DNA from: Pseudomonas sp. RSB 5.4
GTDB taxonomy: Bacteria > Pseudomonadota > Gammaproteobacteria > Pseudomonadales > Pseudomonadaceae
Length of the DNA: 64,000 bases
NCBI RefSeq assembly: GCF_037126175.1
Contig: NZ_CP146986.1
Span: 5,146,501 to 5,210,500, forward strand
Direction: 5' to 3'
The notes under the pieces were generated by a model that was given only the letters and a program-made list of their open reading frames with translations, did no database searches and had not been told where the DNA came from. Numbering within the stretch: position 1 is the stretch's first letter; every line of letters starts with the position of its first letter. The translations under genes were made by a program, and so were the position numbers. This document shows positions 37,228 to 48,943 of the stretch, one piece after another.

Positions 37228-39134
37228 ACCAGGTGTTGAACGCCGCACGCATCGAACTGCTCAGCCCGCGGCTGGCGAACCAGATCGCCGCCGGTGAGGT
37301 GGTCGAGCGCCCGGCTTCGGTGATCAAGGAACTGCTGGAAAACAGCCTCGACTCCGGTGCCAGACGCATCGACGTCGATGTCGAGCAGGGCGGCGTCAAG
37401 CTGCTGCGGGTGCGTGACGACGGCAGTGGCATTTCCGCCGACGACCTGCCGCTGGCCCTGGCCCGTCACGCCACCAGCAAGATCCGCAATCTCGAAGACC
37501 TCGAACAGGTGATGAGCCTGGGCTTCCGTGGTGAAGCGCTGGCCTCGATCAGCTCCGTGGCACGCCTGACCCTGACCTCGCGCACCCGCGACGCCGATCA
37601 GGCCTGGCAGGTCGAGACCGAAGGCCGTGACATGGCGCCTCGCGTTCAGCCGGCAGCGCATCCGGTCGGCACTTCGGTGGAAGTGCGCGACCTGTTCTTC
37701 AACACGCCGGCGCGGCGCAAGTTTCTCAAGACCGAAAAAACCGAATTCGATCATCTGCAGGAAGTGATCAAGCGTCTGGCGCTGGCGCGTTTCGACGTAG
37801 CCTTCCATCTGCGCCACAACGGCAAGACCATCCTCAGCCTGCACGAGGCCCACGATGATGCGGCCCGCGCCCGGCGGGTGGCGGCGATTTGTGGTTCGGG
37901 CTTCCTCGAGCAGGCGCTGCCGATCGAGATCGAGCGCAACGGTCTGCATCTGTGGGGCTGGGTCGGGTTGCCGACCTTCAACCGCAGCCAGGCGGACTTG
38001 CAGTATTTCTTTGTGAACGGCCGGGCGGTGCGCGACAAACTGGTGGCGCACGCGGTGCGTCAGGCTTATCGCGACGTGTTGTTCAACGGCCGTCATCCGA
38101 CCTTCGCGCTGTTTTTCGAGGTCGATCCGGCGGCGGTGGACGTCAACGTGCACCCGACCAAGCACGAAGTGCGTTTCCGTGACGGGCGCATGGTGCATGA
38201 CTTCCTTTACGGCACGTTGCACCGCGCGCTGGGCGATGTGCGTCCGGAAGATCAACTGGCCGGTTCGGTCACCACTGCTGTCGTCCGTCCAACCGGCATC
38301 GAGGCGGGCGAATTCGGCCCGCAGGGCGAAATGCGTCTGGCGGCCAACGCGCTGCTGGAGCAGCCGCAGGCGCAACCGGTGTTCAACACCTCGTCCGCTG
38401 CAAGCGCTGGCGGCGCTTACCAGTATCAGTACACGCCACGTCCGCAGTCGGCGATGCCGCCGGCCGCCGAGGCGCAAGCTGCTTACCGCGAGTTCTTCGC
38501 GCCGCTGCCCGAGGCCAACGCCAACGCGCTGCCGGCCGGTCAGGAAGATATTCCGCCGCTGGGTTACGCGCTGGCGCAGCTCAAGGGCATCTACATCCTG
38601 TCCGAGAACGCTCAGGGACTGGTGCTGGTGGACATGCATGCCGCGCACGAGCGGATCATGTACGAACGCCTGAAAATCGCCATGGCCAGTGAAGGCCTGA
38701 GCGGCCAGCCATTGCTGGTGCCGGAGTCGCTGGCGGTCAGTCAGCGTGAAGCCGACTGCGCCGAAGAACATGCCGCATGGTTCCAGAAACTGGGCTTCGA
38801 ACTGCAGCGCCTGGGCCCGGAAACATTGGCGATCCGCCAGATTCCGGCCCTGCTCAAGCAGGCCGAGGCCAATCGTCTGGTGGGTGACGTGCTGTCGGAC
38901 CTGATGGAGTACGGCACCAGCGACCGGATTCAGGCACACCTGAACGAACTGCTCGGCACCATGGCCTGCCACGGCGCGATCCGCGCCAACCGGCGCCTGG
39001 CCCTGCCGGAAATGAACGGTCTGCTGCGCGACATGGAAAACACCGAGCGCAGCGGTCAATGCAACCATGGCCGACCGACCTGGACCCAACTGGGCCTGGA
39101 CGATCTGGACAAACTGTTCCTGCGCGGTCGTTGA
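37224..39134 (+). CDS. mutL: DNA mismatch repair protein MutL
   Basis: MutL couples MutS mismatch recognition to strand removal. The 636-aa product has an N-terminal GHKL ATPase ([16 protein letters not shown] with the catalytic Glu, DDGSGI and [10 protein letters not shown]). Its C-terminal domain contains [12 protein letters not shown], a variant of the endonuclease motif DQHA-x2-E-x4-E, as expected for a Pseudomonas nicking MutL (no MutH). The linker at about 350-430 is Ala/Gln/Pro rich. Start and stop overlap with amiB (ATGA) and miaA (TGATG). Confidence 0.98.
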   Translation: MNQVLNAARIELLSPRLANQIAAGEVVERPASVIKELLENSLDSGARRIDVDVEQGGVKLLRVRDDGSGISADDLPLALARHATSKIRNLEDLEQVMSLGFRGEALASISSVARLTLTSRTRDADQAWQVETEGRDMAPRVQPAAHPVGTSVEVRDLFFNTPARRKFLKTEKTEFDHLQEVIKRLALARFDVAFHLRHNGKTILSLHEAHDDAARARRVAAICGSGFLEQALPIEIERNGLHLWGWVGLPTFNRSQADLQYFFVNGRAVRDKLVAHAVRQAYRDVLFNGRHPTFALFFEVDPAAVDVNVHPTKHEVRFRDGRMVHDFLYGTLHRALGDVRPEDQLAGSVTTAVVRPTGIEAGEFGPQGEMRLAANALLEQPQAQPVFNTSSAASAGGAYQYQYTPRPQSAMPPAAEAQAAYREFFAPLPEANANALPAGQEDIPPLGYALAQLKGIYILSENAQGLVLVDMHAAHERIMYERLKIAMASEGLSGQPLLVPESLAVSQREADCAEEHAAWFQKLGFELQRLGPETLAIRQIPALLKQAEANRLVGDVLSDLMEYGTSDRIQAHLNELLGTMACHGAIRANRRLALPEMNGLLRDMENTERSGQCNHGRPTWTQLGLDDLDKLFLRGR

Positions 39135-40105
39135 TGAGCCAGCTTCCTCCAGCGATTTTCCTGATGGGCCCGACCGCTGCGGGCAAGACCGACCTGGCCA
39201 TCGAGCTGACCAAGGTGCTGCCGTGCGAACTGATCAGCGTCGATTCGGCGTTGGTCTATCGCGGCATGGACATCGGCACCGCCAAGCCCTCGAAAGAACT
39301 GCTGGCCGAATTTCCGCACCGGCTGATCGATATTCTCGATCCAGCCGAAGCCTATTCGGCTGCGGATTTCCGCCGCGATGCCCTGCAAGCCATGGCTGAA
39401 ATCACCGCGCGCGGGAAAATTCCGCTGCTGGTCGGCGGCACCATGCTCTATTACAAGGCTTTGGTCGAAGGTCTGGCGGACATGCCGGCGGCGGATCCCG
39501 AGGTGCGTGCGCAGATCGAAGAAGAGGCTGCACGCCTTGGCTGGCAAGCCCTGCACGAGCAACTGGCGCTCATCGATCCGGTGTCGGCGGCACGCATTCA
39601 CCCGAACGATCCGCAGCGCCTGAGTCGGGCGCTGGAGGTCTATCGGGTCAGCGGTCAGAGCATGACCGCCCTGCGTCAGCAACAATCTGCGCAAAGTACT
39701 GAAGCAGCCGCTTCGGGACAGCAACAATTGCCCTATACTGTCGCGAACTTGGCCATTGCTCCGGCAAATCGCCAGGTACTGCACGAGCGCATTAAACAAA
39801 GATTCACAAATATGCTGGAACAGGGGTTCATCGACGAGGTCGTAGCCCTGCGTAAAAGAAGTGACCTGCATTCCGGGTTGCCGTCTATACGTGCGGTAGG
39901 CTACCGCCAAGTCTGGGACTACCTGGATGGCAAGCTGTCGTTAGCCGAAATGCAGGAACGCGGCATCATTGCCACGCGTCAATTGGCCAAGCGCCAGTTC
40001 ACCTGGCTGCGCAGCTGGGAAGAACTGCACTGGCTGGACAGTCTTGATTGCGACAATCTGCCACGCGCCTTGAAATACCTTGGGACCATCTCCATATTGA
40101 GCTGA
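39134..40105 (+). CDS. miaA: tRNA dimethylallyltransferase MiaA
   Basis: MiaA adds a dimethylallyl group to N6 of A37 in tRNAs reading UNN codons. The 323-aa product has the P-loop [24 protein letters not shown] and G-G-T-M-L-Y motifs. The ATG at 39134 overlaps the mutL stop; the 25-codon in-frame extension lies within mutL. The 94-base gap to hfq is AT-rich and may hold an hfq promoter, as in E. coli. Confidence 0.97.
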   Translation: MSQLPPAIFLMGPTAAGKTDLAIELTKVLPCELISVDSALVYRGMDIGTAKPSKELLAEFPHRLIDILDPAEAYSAADFRRDALQAMAEITARGKIPLLVGGTMLYYKALVEGLADMPAADPEVRAQIEEEAARLGWQALHEQLALIDPVSAARIHPNDPQRLSRALEVYRVSGQSMTALRQQQSAQSTEAAASGQQQLPYTVANLAIAPANRQVLHERIKQRFTNMLEQGFIDEVVALRKRSDLHSGLPSIRAVGYRQVWDYLDGKLSLAEMQERGIIATRQLAKRQFTWLRSWEELHWLDSLDCDNLPRALKYLGTISILS

Positions 40106-40199
40106 GTCCTTGCAATTGCCGTCTATCCTTGGGGGTGTGGCGGCCAAAGCCATCTGAATTACCTATTTTTATTATTGAATCCTTAAAGGAGTGCGGCAC

Positions 40200-40460
40200 A
40201 TGTCAAAAGGGCATTCGCTACAAGACCCTTACTTGAATACTTTACGTAAAGAGAAAGTTGGGGTTTCCATCTACCTGGTCAACGGTATCAAACTGCAAGG
40301 CACGATCGAGTCGTTCGACCAGTTCGTTATCCTGCTGAAAAACACCGTCAGCCAGATGGTTTACAAACACGCTATCTCGACAGTCGTGCCAGTACGTCCA
40401 ATTCGTCTGCCTAGCGCAACCGAATCCGATGCAGGTGACGCTGAGCCAGGTAACGCCTGA
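40200..40460 (+). CDS. hfq: RNA chaperone Hfq
   Basis: Hfq is the hexameric RNA chaperone that pairs small RNAs with targets and, in Pseudomonas, supports catabolite repression with Crc. The 86-aa product has the Sm1 motif region from [20 protein letters not shown] and Sm2 [10 protein letters not shown], then a short acidic tail ([13 protein letters not shown]). The ATG at 40200 follows AAAGGAG by 8 bases; another in-frame ATG at 40191 overlaps that site. Confidence 0.98.
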   Translation: MSKGHSLQDPYLNTLRKEKVGVSIYLVNGIKLQGTIESFDQFVILLKNTVSQMVYKHAISTVVPVRPIRLPSATESDAGDAEPGNA

Positions 40461-40472
40461 TAGGAGTCTCCT

Positions 40473-41774
40473 TTGTTCTTTGAGCGCCACGGTGGTGGTG
40501 AGCGAGTCATTCTCGTTCACTTGGAAGGTCAGGACCCTGAGGCGCGCGAAGATCCGCAGGAGTTTCAGGAATTGGCTAATTCGGCGGGCGCCGAGACCGT
40601 TGCGTTTTTTAACGTACCGCGTCATCGGCCAACCGCCAAATTCCTGATTGGCAGCGGCAAGGTCGAGGAATTACGCGACCTGGTCCATGCCGAAAAGGCC
40701 GATCTGGTGATTTTCAATCACATTCTCACGCCCAGTCAGGAACGTAACCTCGAACGTGTTTTCGAGTGTCGCGTGATCGACCGTACCGGCCTGATCCTCG
40801 ATATCTTCGCCCAGCGCGCCCGTACCCATGAAGGCAAGCTCCAGGTAGAACTGGCCCAGCTTGACCACATGAGCACCCGGCTGGTTCGCGGCTGGACTCA
40901 CCTTGAGCGTCAGGGTGGTGGTATCGGCATGCGTGGTCCGGGTGAAACCCAGCTCGAAACCGACCGGCGTCTGCTGCGGGTTCGTCTGCGGCAGATCAAG
41001 GGTCGTCTGGAAAAAGTACGCAGCCAGCGCGAGCAATCGCGACGCGGCCGCTCCCGTGCGGATATCCCTACCGTTTCTCTGGTGGGCTATACCAACGCCG
41101 GCAAATCCACGCTGTTCAATAACGTGACCAAATCCGAGGTGTACGCGGCCGACCAGTTGTTCGCCACGCTGGACCCGACCTTGCGCCGTCTGGAACTGGA
41201 CGACCTGGGGCCGATCGTTCTGGCTGACACGGTAGGGTTCATTCGGCACTTGCCGCACAAGCTGGTCGAGGCATTTCGGTCTACGCTCGAAGAGTCGAGC
41301 AACTCCGACCTGCTGTTGCACGTGATCGATGCGGCCGAACCGGATCGCATGTTGCAGATCGAGCAGGTGATGGTGGTGCTGGGCGAGATCGGAGCCCAGG
41401 ACTTGCCGATCCTCGAGGTATACAACAAACTCGATTTGCTTGAAGGCGTTGAGCCACAGATCCAGCGCGATGCCGATGGCAAACCGCAGCGGGTCTGGCT
41501 GTCGGCGCGTGATGGCACGGGTCTGGAATTGCTTGAACAGGCCATTGCCGAGTTGCTGGGCAGTGATTTGTTTGTGGGGACATTGCGCTTGCCACAACGG
41601 TTCGCTCGACTGCGTGCGCAGTTCTTCGAGCTCGGTGCGGTACAGAAAGAAGAGCATGACGAAGAAGGCATCTGCCTGCTGGCCGTTCGTTTGCCCCGGG
41701 TCGAGTTGAATCGACTGGTAAGCCGCGAAGGATTGCAGCCGATGGAATTCATCGAGCAACACACTTTGCAATAA
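40473..41774 (+). CDS. hflX: Ribosome-associated GTPase HflX
   Basis: HflX is a 50S-binding GTPase that splits stalled or heat-damaged ribosomes. The 433-aa product has the N-terminal HflX domain (FLIGSGKVEEL, FDIFAQRA-type segment near residue 110, GPGETQLETDRR) and a G domain with G1 G-Y-T-N-A-G-K-S-T, G3 D-T-V-G-F and G4 N-K-L-D. The start is a TTG at 40473 with TAGGAG 6 bases upstream. It lies between hfq and hflK, the conserved order. Confidence 0.97.
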   Translation: MFFERHGGGERVILVHLEGQDPEAREDPQEFQELANSAGAETVAFFNVPRHRPTAKFLIGSGKVEELRDLVHAEKADLVIFNHILTPSQERNLERVFECRVIDRTGLILDIFAQRARTHEGKLQVELAQLDHMSTRLVRGWTHLERQGGGIGMRGPGETQLETDRRLLRVRLRQIKGRLEKVRSQREQSRRGRSRADIPTVSLVGYTNAGKSTLFNNVTKSEVYAADQLFATLDPTLRRLELDDLGPIVLADTVGFIRHLPHKLVEAFRSTLEESSNSDLLLHVIDAAEPDRMLQIEQVMVVLGEIGAQDLPILEVYNKLDLLEGVEPQIQRDADGKPQRVWLSARDGTGLELLEQAIAELLGSDLFVGTLRLPQRFARLRAQFFELGAVQKEEHDEEGICLLAVRLPRVELNRLVSREGLQPMEFIEQHTLQ

Positions 41775-41870
41775 AAGCCTGGCAAAGCGGTTGTGCCGCG
41801 ACGGCAGGCATTCTGTAGCATTGGTCGGCGCGCCGTGGGTGCGTCTTTGCTTTATCAGATGGAGAGCGCT

Positions 41871-43046
41871 ATGGCTTGGAATGAGCCGGGTGGCAACTCG
41901 AATAATCAGGATCCTTGGGGTGGCAAGCGCCGCAATAACGGCGACCGCAAGGGGCCACCGGATCTCGACGAGGCCTTCCGAAAGCTGCAGGAAAGCCTGA
42001 ACGGGTTGTTCGGTGGTGGTAAGAAACGCGGTGGTGATGACGGCGGTGGTTCGGGCAGGAGTGGTGGCGGCTTCGGCGGTCTGCTCGGCATCGGCCTCGT
42101 CGTGCTGGCGGCTGTCTGGCTGTACAGCGCGGTCTATGTGGTCGACGAGCAGGAGCAAGCCGTGGTGCTGCGCTTCGGCAAGTACTACGAGACGGTCGGC
42201 CCCGGCCTGAACATCTACTTCCCGCCGATCGACAAGAAGTACATGGAGAACGTCACGCGTGAGCGTGCCTACACCAAGCAGGGCCAGATGCTGACCGAAG
42301 ACGAGAACATCGTCGAAGTGCCGCTGACCGTGCAGTACAAGATCAGCAACCTGCAGGACTTCGTGCTGAACGTCGATCAGCCGGAAATCAGCCTGCAGCA
42401 TGCGACCGACAGCGCCCTGCGTCACGTGGTGGGTTCGACCGCCATGGACCAGGTGCTCACCGAAGGTCGTGAATTGATGGCCAGCGAAATCAAGGAGCGT
42501 CTGCAACGCTTCCTCGATACCTATCGCACCGGTATCACCGTCACTCAGGTCAACGTACAGAACGCGGCAGCCCCGCGTGAAGTGCAGGAAGCCTTCGACG
42601 ACGTGATCCGCGCCCGTGAAGACGAGCAGCGTTCGCGCAACCAGGCTGAAACCTACGCCAACGGCGTCGTGCCGGAAGCCCGTGGTCAGGCCCAGCGCAT
42701 CCTCGAGGATGCCAACGGTTACCGCGACGAAACAGTCTCGCGCGCCAAGGGTGAGGCTGACCGCTTCACCAAACTGGTGGCCGAGTATCGCAAGGCACCT
42801 GAAGTCACCCGCCAGCGTCTGTACCTGGACACCATGCAGGAAGTCTTCAGCAACACCAGCAAGGTACTCGTGACCGGCAACAAGAACGGCCAGAGCAACT
42901 TGCTTTATCTGCCGCTGGACAAAATGATTCAGAACAGTTCGGGCAGCAATGCACCGGTGACCGGTTCGGCCGCTGCCAGCAACAACACGGATGTCGCGCC
43001 GCATGTCACTGATCTGCCGCAGACACGCACAAGGGAGACCCGCTGA
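41871..43046 (+). CDS. hflK: FtsH protease modulator HflK
   Basis: HflK and HflC form the SPFH-domain cage around the FtsH protease and restrain its action on membrane proteins. The 391-aa product has a Gly/Arg-rich cytoplasmic N terminus, one membrane helix (about residues 78-97, LLGIGLVVLAAVWLYSAVYV), the SPFH/band-7 domain (about 100-280) and a coiled-coil region rich in E/R/A. The ATG at 41871 follows GGAGAG; a 26-codon in-frame extension has no support. It overlaps hflC by TGATG. Confidence 0.97.
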   Translation: MAWNEPGGNSNNQDPWGGKRRNNGDRKGPPDLDEAFRKLQESLNGLFGGGKKRGGDDGGGSGRSGGGFGGLLGIGLVVLAAVWLYSAVYVVDEQEQAVVLRFGKYYETVGPGLNIYFPPIDKKYMENVTRERAYTKQGQMLTEDENIVEVPLTVQYKISNLQDFVLNVDQPEISLQHATDSALRHVVGSTAMDQVLTEGRELMASEIKERLQRFLDTYRTGITVTQVNVQNAAAPREVQEAFDDVIRAREDEQRSRNQAETYANGVVPEARGQAQRILEDANGYRDETVSRAKGEADRFTKLVAEYRKAPEVTRQRLYLDTMQEVFSNTSKVLVTGNKNGQSNLLYLPLDKMIQNSSGSNAPVTGSAAASNNTDVAPHVTDLPQTRTRETR

Positions 43047-43915
43047 TGAGCAATAAATCGCTGATCGCCCTGATCGTTGGCGTTGTTGTGGTACTGGTGG
43101 GCTGGAACTGCTTCTACATCGTGGCTCAGACCGAGCGTGCGGTGTTGCTGCAATTTGGTCGTGTGGTTCAGGCCGATGTTCAGCCAGGTCTGCATGTGAA
43201 GGTGCCTTACGTTAACCAGGTGCGTAAATTCGACGCACGTCTGATGACGCTGGATGCACCGACACAGCGCTTCCTGACTCTGGAAAAGAAAGCCGTGATG
43301 GTCGATGCCTACGCCAAGTGGCGCGTGAAAGATGCCGAGCGCTTCTACACCGCGACTTCCGGCCTCAAGCAAATCGCCGATGAGCGTCTGTCCCGTCGCC
43401 TGGAATCGGGCCTGCGTGACCAGTTCGGCAAGCGCACCCTGCACGAAGTGGTGTCGGGTGAGCGTGATGCGTTGATGGCTGACATCACCGCGTCGCTGAA
43501 CTCGATGGCAGAAAAAGAGCTGGGTATCGAAGTGGTCGATGTCCGGGTCAAGGCCATCGATCTGCCGAAGGAAGTGAACCGCAGCGTGTTCGAACGTATG
43601 AGCACCGAGCGTGAGCGTGAAGCTCGCGAGCACCGCGCCAAGGGTAACGAGCTGGCCGAAGGCATCCGTGCCGACGCCGATCGTCAACGCCGCGTGCTGC
43701 TGGCTGAAGCCTATCGTGAATCCGAAGAGATTCGCGGTGACGGCGATGCCCAGGCCGCTGCGATCTACTCCAAGGCCTACGGTCAGGATCAGGAGTTCTA
43801 CGGTTTCTACCGTAGCCTGCGTGCCTACCGTGAAAGCTTCGCGAACAAATCCGACGTCATGGTTCTCGACCCAAGCAGCGACTTCTTCCGTTACCTGGAA
43901 AAGTCCAAGCCTTGA
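43046..43915 (+). CDS. hflC: FtsH protease modulator HflC
   Basis: HflC is the partner of HflK in the FtsH cage. The 289-aa product has an N-terminal membrane helix (about residues 5-24, LIALIVGVVVVLVGWNCFYI), an SPFH domain and a long charged coiled-coil (ERMSTEREREAREHRAKGNE region, about 175-245). Its start overlaps the hflK stop by one base. A terminator hairpin follows about 85 bases downstream. Confidence 0.97.
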   Translation: MSNKSLIALIVGVVVVLVGWNCFYIVAQTERAVLLQFGRVVQADVQPGLHVKVPYVNQVRKFDARLMTLDAPTQRFLTLEKKAVMVDAYAKWRVKDAERFYTATSGLKQIADERLSRRLESGLRDQFGKRTLHEVVSGERDALMADITASLNSMAEKELGIEVVDVRVKAIDLPKEVNRSVFERMSTEREREAREHRAKGNELAEGIRADADRQRRVLLAEAYRESEEIRGDGDAQAAAIYSKAYGQDQEFYGFYRSLRAYRESFANKSDVMVLDPSSDFFRYLEKSKP

Positions 43916-44228
43916 TACGACGTTGACCTGAATCACTCCGCCCGGCGGCTAAAACCTCGGGCGGGGTGATCCTTTGGGAAAACGTGTGTATGATGCGGCA
44001 GCCGGGAAATTCCCGGCTTTTTTGCGTCTGCACGTTTGATTGCTGTTTTTTGTTGCAGGCATCGGGTTGAATGGCCCGAGAGTATTTCGAGGAAGGTGAT
44101 GGGCGAAGCCGGTAACAGGCCTTTCGTCGCGTCGTTCATGCGCGTGCGTTTTGAACGAGTCGGTCATTTTCTGCTTCACTCAAGGCTCGCCCGCAGGCTG
44201 GCCGCCCGGATCAAAGGGGAATGGCGTA
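43916..44228 (+). other. 313-base gap between hflC and hisZ: terminator plus long untranslated leader
   Basis: No gene is supported here. The first part has a GC-rich hairpin (ccgcccg...cgggcgg, about 43939-43963) and then a terminator at 44001-44023. The remaining 205 bases would be the hisZ-purA leader. It contains tcgggttgaatggcccga and a well-placed gaggaaggtg before an ATG at 44099 that opens a 67-codon frame overlapping hisZ; that frame looks like no protein I know. In P. aeruginosa a short DUF2065 gene lies here; I could not find one in this gap. Confidence 0.6.
44001..44023 (+). terminator. Intrinsic terminator after hflC
   Basis: gccgggaa pairs with ttcccggc around a 1-2 base loop and is followed by a run of six T (after the stem c at about 44017). 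It ends the nnr-to-hflC series. Confidence 0.82.
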
Positions 44229-45416
44229 ATGGCAACGGTAGACCGCTGGCTGCTGCCAGATGGCATCGAAGAAGTACTGCCACCGGAAGCGGCGCGCATT
44301 GAAGTCGCGCGTCGTCAGGTGTTGGATCTGTTCCAGAGCTGGGGTTACGAGTTTGTCGTGACTCCCCATATCGAGTACCTGGAATCCCTGCTGACCGGTG
44401 CGGGCCAGGATCTGGATCTGCGTACCTTCAAGGTCATCGACCCGCAGTCGGGCCGGCAGATGGGTTTCCGTGCCGACATCACGCCGCAGGTGGCGCGCAT
44501 CGATGCGCACACCCTGCGTCGCGAAGGCCCGAGCCGTCTGTGCTATGCCGGCAGCGTGCTGCATGCCCAGCCGCGTGCACTGTCGTCCTCGCGCAGCCCG
44601 ATCCAGTTGGGTGCCGAGCTGTATGGCGATGCCAGCCCGAGCAGCGACGTTGAAGTGATCAGCCTGATGCTGGCCATGCTGCAACTGGCCGATGTGCCGG
44701 ATGTGCACATGGACCTTGGTCATGTCGGCATCTATCGTGGCCTGGCGCGCGCCGCCGGTCTGTCCGGTGAAGTCGAGCAGCAGTTGTTCGATGCGCTGCA
44801 ACGCAAGGCCATCGACGAGGTCATTACCTTGACCGAAGGCCTGCCGGCCGATCTGTCCGGCATGTTGCGGGCGCTGGTCGATCTGTGTGGCGGTCGTGAA
44901 GTGCTGACTGCCGCCCGTGAGCGTCTGGCCAATGCGCCGGCGCCGGTGCTGGCCGCGCTGGAAGATTTGCTGGAGATCGCCGATCGTCTGGCGGCGCGCT
45001 TCCCGGAGCTGCCGCTGTACTTCGACCTGGGCGAGCTGCGCGGCTACCACTACCACACCGGTGTGGTGTTCGCAGTATTTGTCCCGGGCGTGGGCCAGTC
45101 CATCGCTCAGGGCGGTCGTTACGACGACATCGGCGCCGACTTCGGTCGTGCCCGTCCGGCGACCGGCTTCTCTACCGATTTGAAAACCCTGGTGACCCTG
45201 GGGCGTGCTGAGATCGAGCTACCGTCTGGCGGTATCTGGATGCCTGACAGTACGGATGCGGCACTCTGGCAGCAGGTTTGCCAGTTGCGCAGTGAGGGTC
45301 AGCGTGTCGTTCAGGCGTTGCCTGGACAACCTTTGGCCGCCGCCCGTGATGCGGACTGCGACCGGCAATTGATTCAGCAGAACGGGCTTTGGCAAGTATC
45401 GCCACTGGCTTCTTGA
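44229..45416 (+). CDS. hisZ: ATP phosphoribosyltransferase regulatory subunit HisZ
   Basis: HisZ is a histidyl-tRNA synthetase paralogue that, with short-form HisG, makes active ATP phosphoribosyltransferase, the first step of histidine synthesis. The 395-aa product keeps the class II core ([22 protein letters not shown], motif 2-like [15 protein letters not shown]) but lacks the anticodon-binding domain. The ATG at 44229 has AAAGGGGA 7-10 bases upstream; a 26-codon in-frame extension reads into the leader. purA follows after 54 bases. Confidence 0.95.
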   Translation: MATVDRWLLPDGIEEVLPPEAARIEVARRQVLDLFQSWGYEFVVTPHIEYLESLLTGAGQDLDLRTFKVIDPQSGRQMGFRADITPQVARIDAHTLRREGPSRLCYAGSVLHAQPRALSSSRSPIQLGAELYGDASPSSDVEVISLMLAMLQLADVPDVHMDLGHVGIYRGLARAAGLSGEVEQQLFDALQRKAIDEVITLTEGLPADLSGMLRALVDLCGGREVLTAARERLANAPAPVLAALEDLLEIADRLAARFPELPLYFDLGELRGYHYHTGVVFAVFVPGVGQSIAQGGRYDDIGADFGRARPATGFSTDLKTLVTLGRAEIELPSGGIWMPDSTDAALWQQVCQLRSEGQRVVQALPGQPLAAARDADCDRQLIQQNGLWQVSPLAS

Positions 45417-46760
<1,344 letters not shown>

Positions 46761-46778
46761 TAAGTCGTTGATGTAAAA

Positions 46779-46808
46779 AACAAAGGCCCCTTAATCGGGG
46801 CCTTTGTC
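46779..46808 (+). terminator. Intrinsic terminator after purA
   Basis: acaaaggcccc pairs with ggggcctttgt, loop ttaatc, 18 bases after the purA stop. Confidence 0.92.
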
Positions 46809-46899
46809 GTTTATGCCTGTTGGACGGCATGACCTTTGCTGTAAATCTTCCTACAAGAGTGCCATCAAATTAATGGCGTCAGAAGTAGAGGGATTCACA

Positions 46900-48834
46900 G
46901 TGTCGGCCGTTCTCTCACTGTTACAAAGCCGTTTGTTGCGGCCCGTGTTCGTTACCCTTGGTATCGCCCTTTTGGTGCAGGTGCTGGTGGCAGTCGCCCT
47001 GACACGAAGCACCGTCACGGCGCTGGAAGCCGATCTCGGCACTCGCCTGGGCGCAGACAGCCAGAAGCTTTCGGGTGAGCTGGAGCAGGCCGGGCGTGAA
47101 GTCACGTCGAGCCTCGACGCCTTGTCCGCCAGTACTCGTCAGCGTCTTACTGCGGGTCTGTCTTCGCGTCTGGAAGAGGAGCAGGCGCAGCTGCGTACGA
47201 CTCTGGAAAAAGACCTCAAGGACTCGGCCAACGACATGGCCCAGTTGCTCGCCTCGGTCGCGCCCCGTGCCATGTGGGATAACGACGTACCGACCCTCTC
47301 CGAGTTCGCCCGGCGCGCCCAGCGCAATCCCAACGTGCTGTTCGTGGTCTACGATGACGCCACCGGTCAGCACCTGACGCGTTATCTCAATCGCGAAAAC
47401 CCGATCAACAAGGCCTTGCTGGAAAAAGGCCAAGGCGAGCGTGCGCTCGATAAAGTGCTGGATGCGGCGAAGAACGATCCGTCGGTCTACTACCTCGAGG
47501 CCTCGATCAACCCCAATGGTGTGGAAATCGGCAAGGTGCTGATGGGTGTCTCGACGGCGTCGGTGGAAACTGATCTGGCGGCGCTCGACAAACGCTTCTC
47601 GGCACTGATCGCCAGCAGTGATCAACTGGTTGGCGACAGCCTGAAGGGGGCGGCTGCTGACAGCGCCACGGCCATGCGCGCACGCCTGCAGTCGGCGCAG
47701 TCCACGGCTGCCGAGATGAAGGCTAATACCGCGAGCACCGTGCAGGATGCCGCGGGGACGCTACGCTGGCGGATCGGCATGGGCCTGGCGCTGGTTGGAT
47801 TTGGCGTATTGCTGTTGCTGGCGGTGGTGCTCGGTCATCGGGTAGTCAATCGCCTGAAGATGCTCAACGCGGCGATGGATGATCTGGCGGCGGGCGAGGG
47901 CGATCTGACCAAGCGCGTGCAGATCAACAGCAAAGACGAGATCGGCGACATGGCGTCGGCGGTCAATCGCTTTGTGGATAAGTTGCAGCCGATCGTGCGC
48001 GAGGCGGGCGACGTGGCCCAGCGTACCGGCGTGGAAATCGGCGCCATGACTCTGCGCAATGCTGGTGCCGATGCGGCGGCGGGGATGCAGCGTGATGAAG
48101 TAGCGGAAAGCCTGCGCGCGCTGTCGCAAATGGCTGACGAGGCGCAATCGGAAAGCCACGCCATGCAGGCGGCGTTGAAACAGGTGGTGGATATTCGCCA
48201 GGCCACCGATGAAAACACTCGTACCTCGGCGAAAGTCGGCAGCCTGATCGAGGCGCTGGCCGGGCAGGTCGACACCGGGGCGAAAGTCATCGAGCGACTG
48301 GCGCAGCAGAGCGAACAGATCGAAGTGGTGCTGACGGTGATTCACGGCATCGCCGAACAGACCAACCTGCTGGCCCTGAACGCGGCGATCGAGGCGGCGC
48401 GGGCCGGTGAGACCGGGCGCGGTTTTGCCGTGGTCGCGGATGAAGTGCGCGCCTTGGCGAGCAAGACGCAAAGCTCGACTGGCGATATTCAGGCGCACAT
48501 CGTCGCGTTGCAGCAGGGCGCGCGTGAGGCGGTTGAAGCGATCGGACAGGCCGGGCGTCAGGCCAGCGAAGGTTTGCTGGTGCTACGCGACAGTGCGCGG
48601 CTGCAGCAGTCGGTGCAGGCCTCGGTCGAGCAGGTGCATGCGGCGATCGGTCTGGCGACACAGGCCGCGGCGCATCAGGCGCAGGGCGCGCAGGCGGTGC
48701 GCGGGCGGGTCGAGACGATTCATGCCCAGGCCGAGAAAGCCGCGCAGGCGGTGGTGGAGACCACGGCCAGTGGTAAGGTGCTGGATGGCTTGGCGGCGCA
48801 GTTGAAGGCGAGTCTGGGGCAGTTCAGGGCTTAA
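46900..48834 (+). CDS. Methyl-accepting chemotaxis protein
   Basis: This chemoreceptor of 644 aa has a transmembrane helix at about residues 14-34 ([20 protein letters not shown]) and a periplasmic domain of about 250 residues, beginning with a long coiled-coil rather than an evident Cache pocket. A second helix is at about 290-310 ([21 protein letters not shown]), followed by a HAMP domain and the signalling hairpin with the highly conserved tip [20 protein letters not shown]. There is no C-terminal CheR-docking pentapeptide. I chose the GTG at 46900, 8 bases after AGAGGG; an ATG at 46873 is an alternative. The ligand is unknown. It is not linked to other chemotaxis genes. Confidence 0.93.
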   Translation: MSAVLSLLQSRLLRPVFVTLGIALLVQVLVAVALTRSTVTALEADLGTRLGADSQKLSGELEQAGREVTSSLDALSASTRQRLTAGLSSRLEEEQAQLRTTLEKDLKDSANDMAQLLASVAPRAMWDNDVPTLSEFARRAQRNPNVLFVVYDDATGQHLTRYLNRENPINKALLEKGQGERALDKVLDAAKNDPSVYYLEASINPNGVEIGKVLMGVSTASVETDLAALDKRFSALIASSDQLVGDSLKGAAADSATAMRARLQSAQSTAAEMKANTASTVQDAAGTLRWRIGMGLALVGFGVLLLLAVVLGHRVVNRLKMLNAAMDDLAAGEGDLTKRVQINSKDEIGDMASAVNRFVDKLQPIVREAGDVAQRTGVEIGAMTLRNAGADAAAGMQRDEVAESLRALSQMADEAQSESHAMQAALKQVVDIRQATDENTRTSAKVGSLIEALAGQVDTGAKVIERLAQQSEQIEVVLTVIHGIAEQTNLLALNAAIEAARAGETGRGFAVVADEVRALASKTQSSTGDIQAHIVALQQGAREAVEAIGQAGRQASEGLLVLRDSARLQQSVQASVEQVHAAIGLATQAAAHQAQGAQAVRGRVETIHAQAEKAAQAVVETTASGKVLDGLAAQLKASLGQFRA

Positions 48835-48852
48835 AGGTGTCCGGGCGGGCCT

Positions 48853-48937
48853 CTTCGCGAGCAAGCCCGCTCCCACATTCGATCGCATTCCCAGGTAGGG
48901 ACTCGGTCAAACTGTGGGAGCGGGCTTGCTCGCGAAG
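48853..48937. repeat. Paired inverted REP repeat (family A)
   Basis: Arms 48853-48877 and 48913-48937 are exact 25-base reverse complements. The pair lies between the convergent chemoreceptor and iron permease genes, and no other terminator is visible there. Confidence 0.93.
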
Positions 48938-48943
48938 ACGATT

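Noticed and set aside
40671..43004. Minus-strand open frame of 777 codons opposite hflX-hflK
   Set aside because: Spans two well-identified genes antisense; composition is that of a GC-skewed shadow frame.
44099..44302. 67-codon open frame with a good ribosome site before hisZ
   Set aside because: It overlaps the hisZ start out of frame, has an Arg-rich shadow-like C terminus and no family resemblance; kept only as a leader observation.
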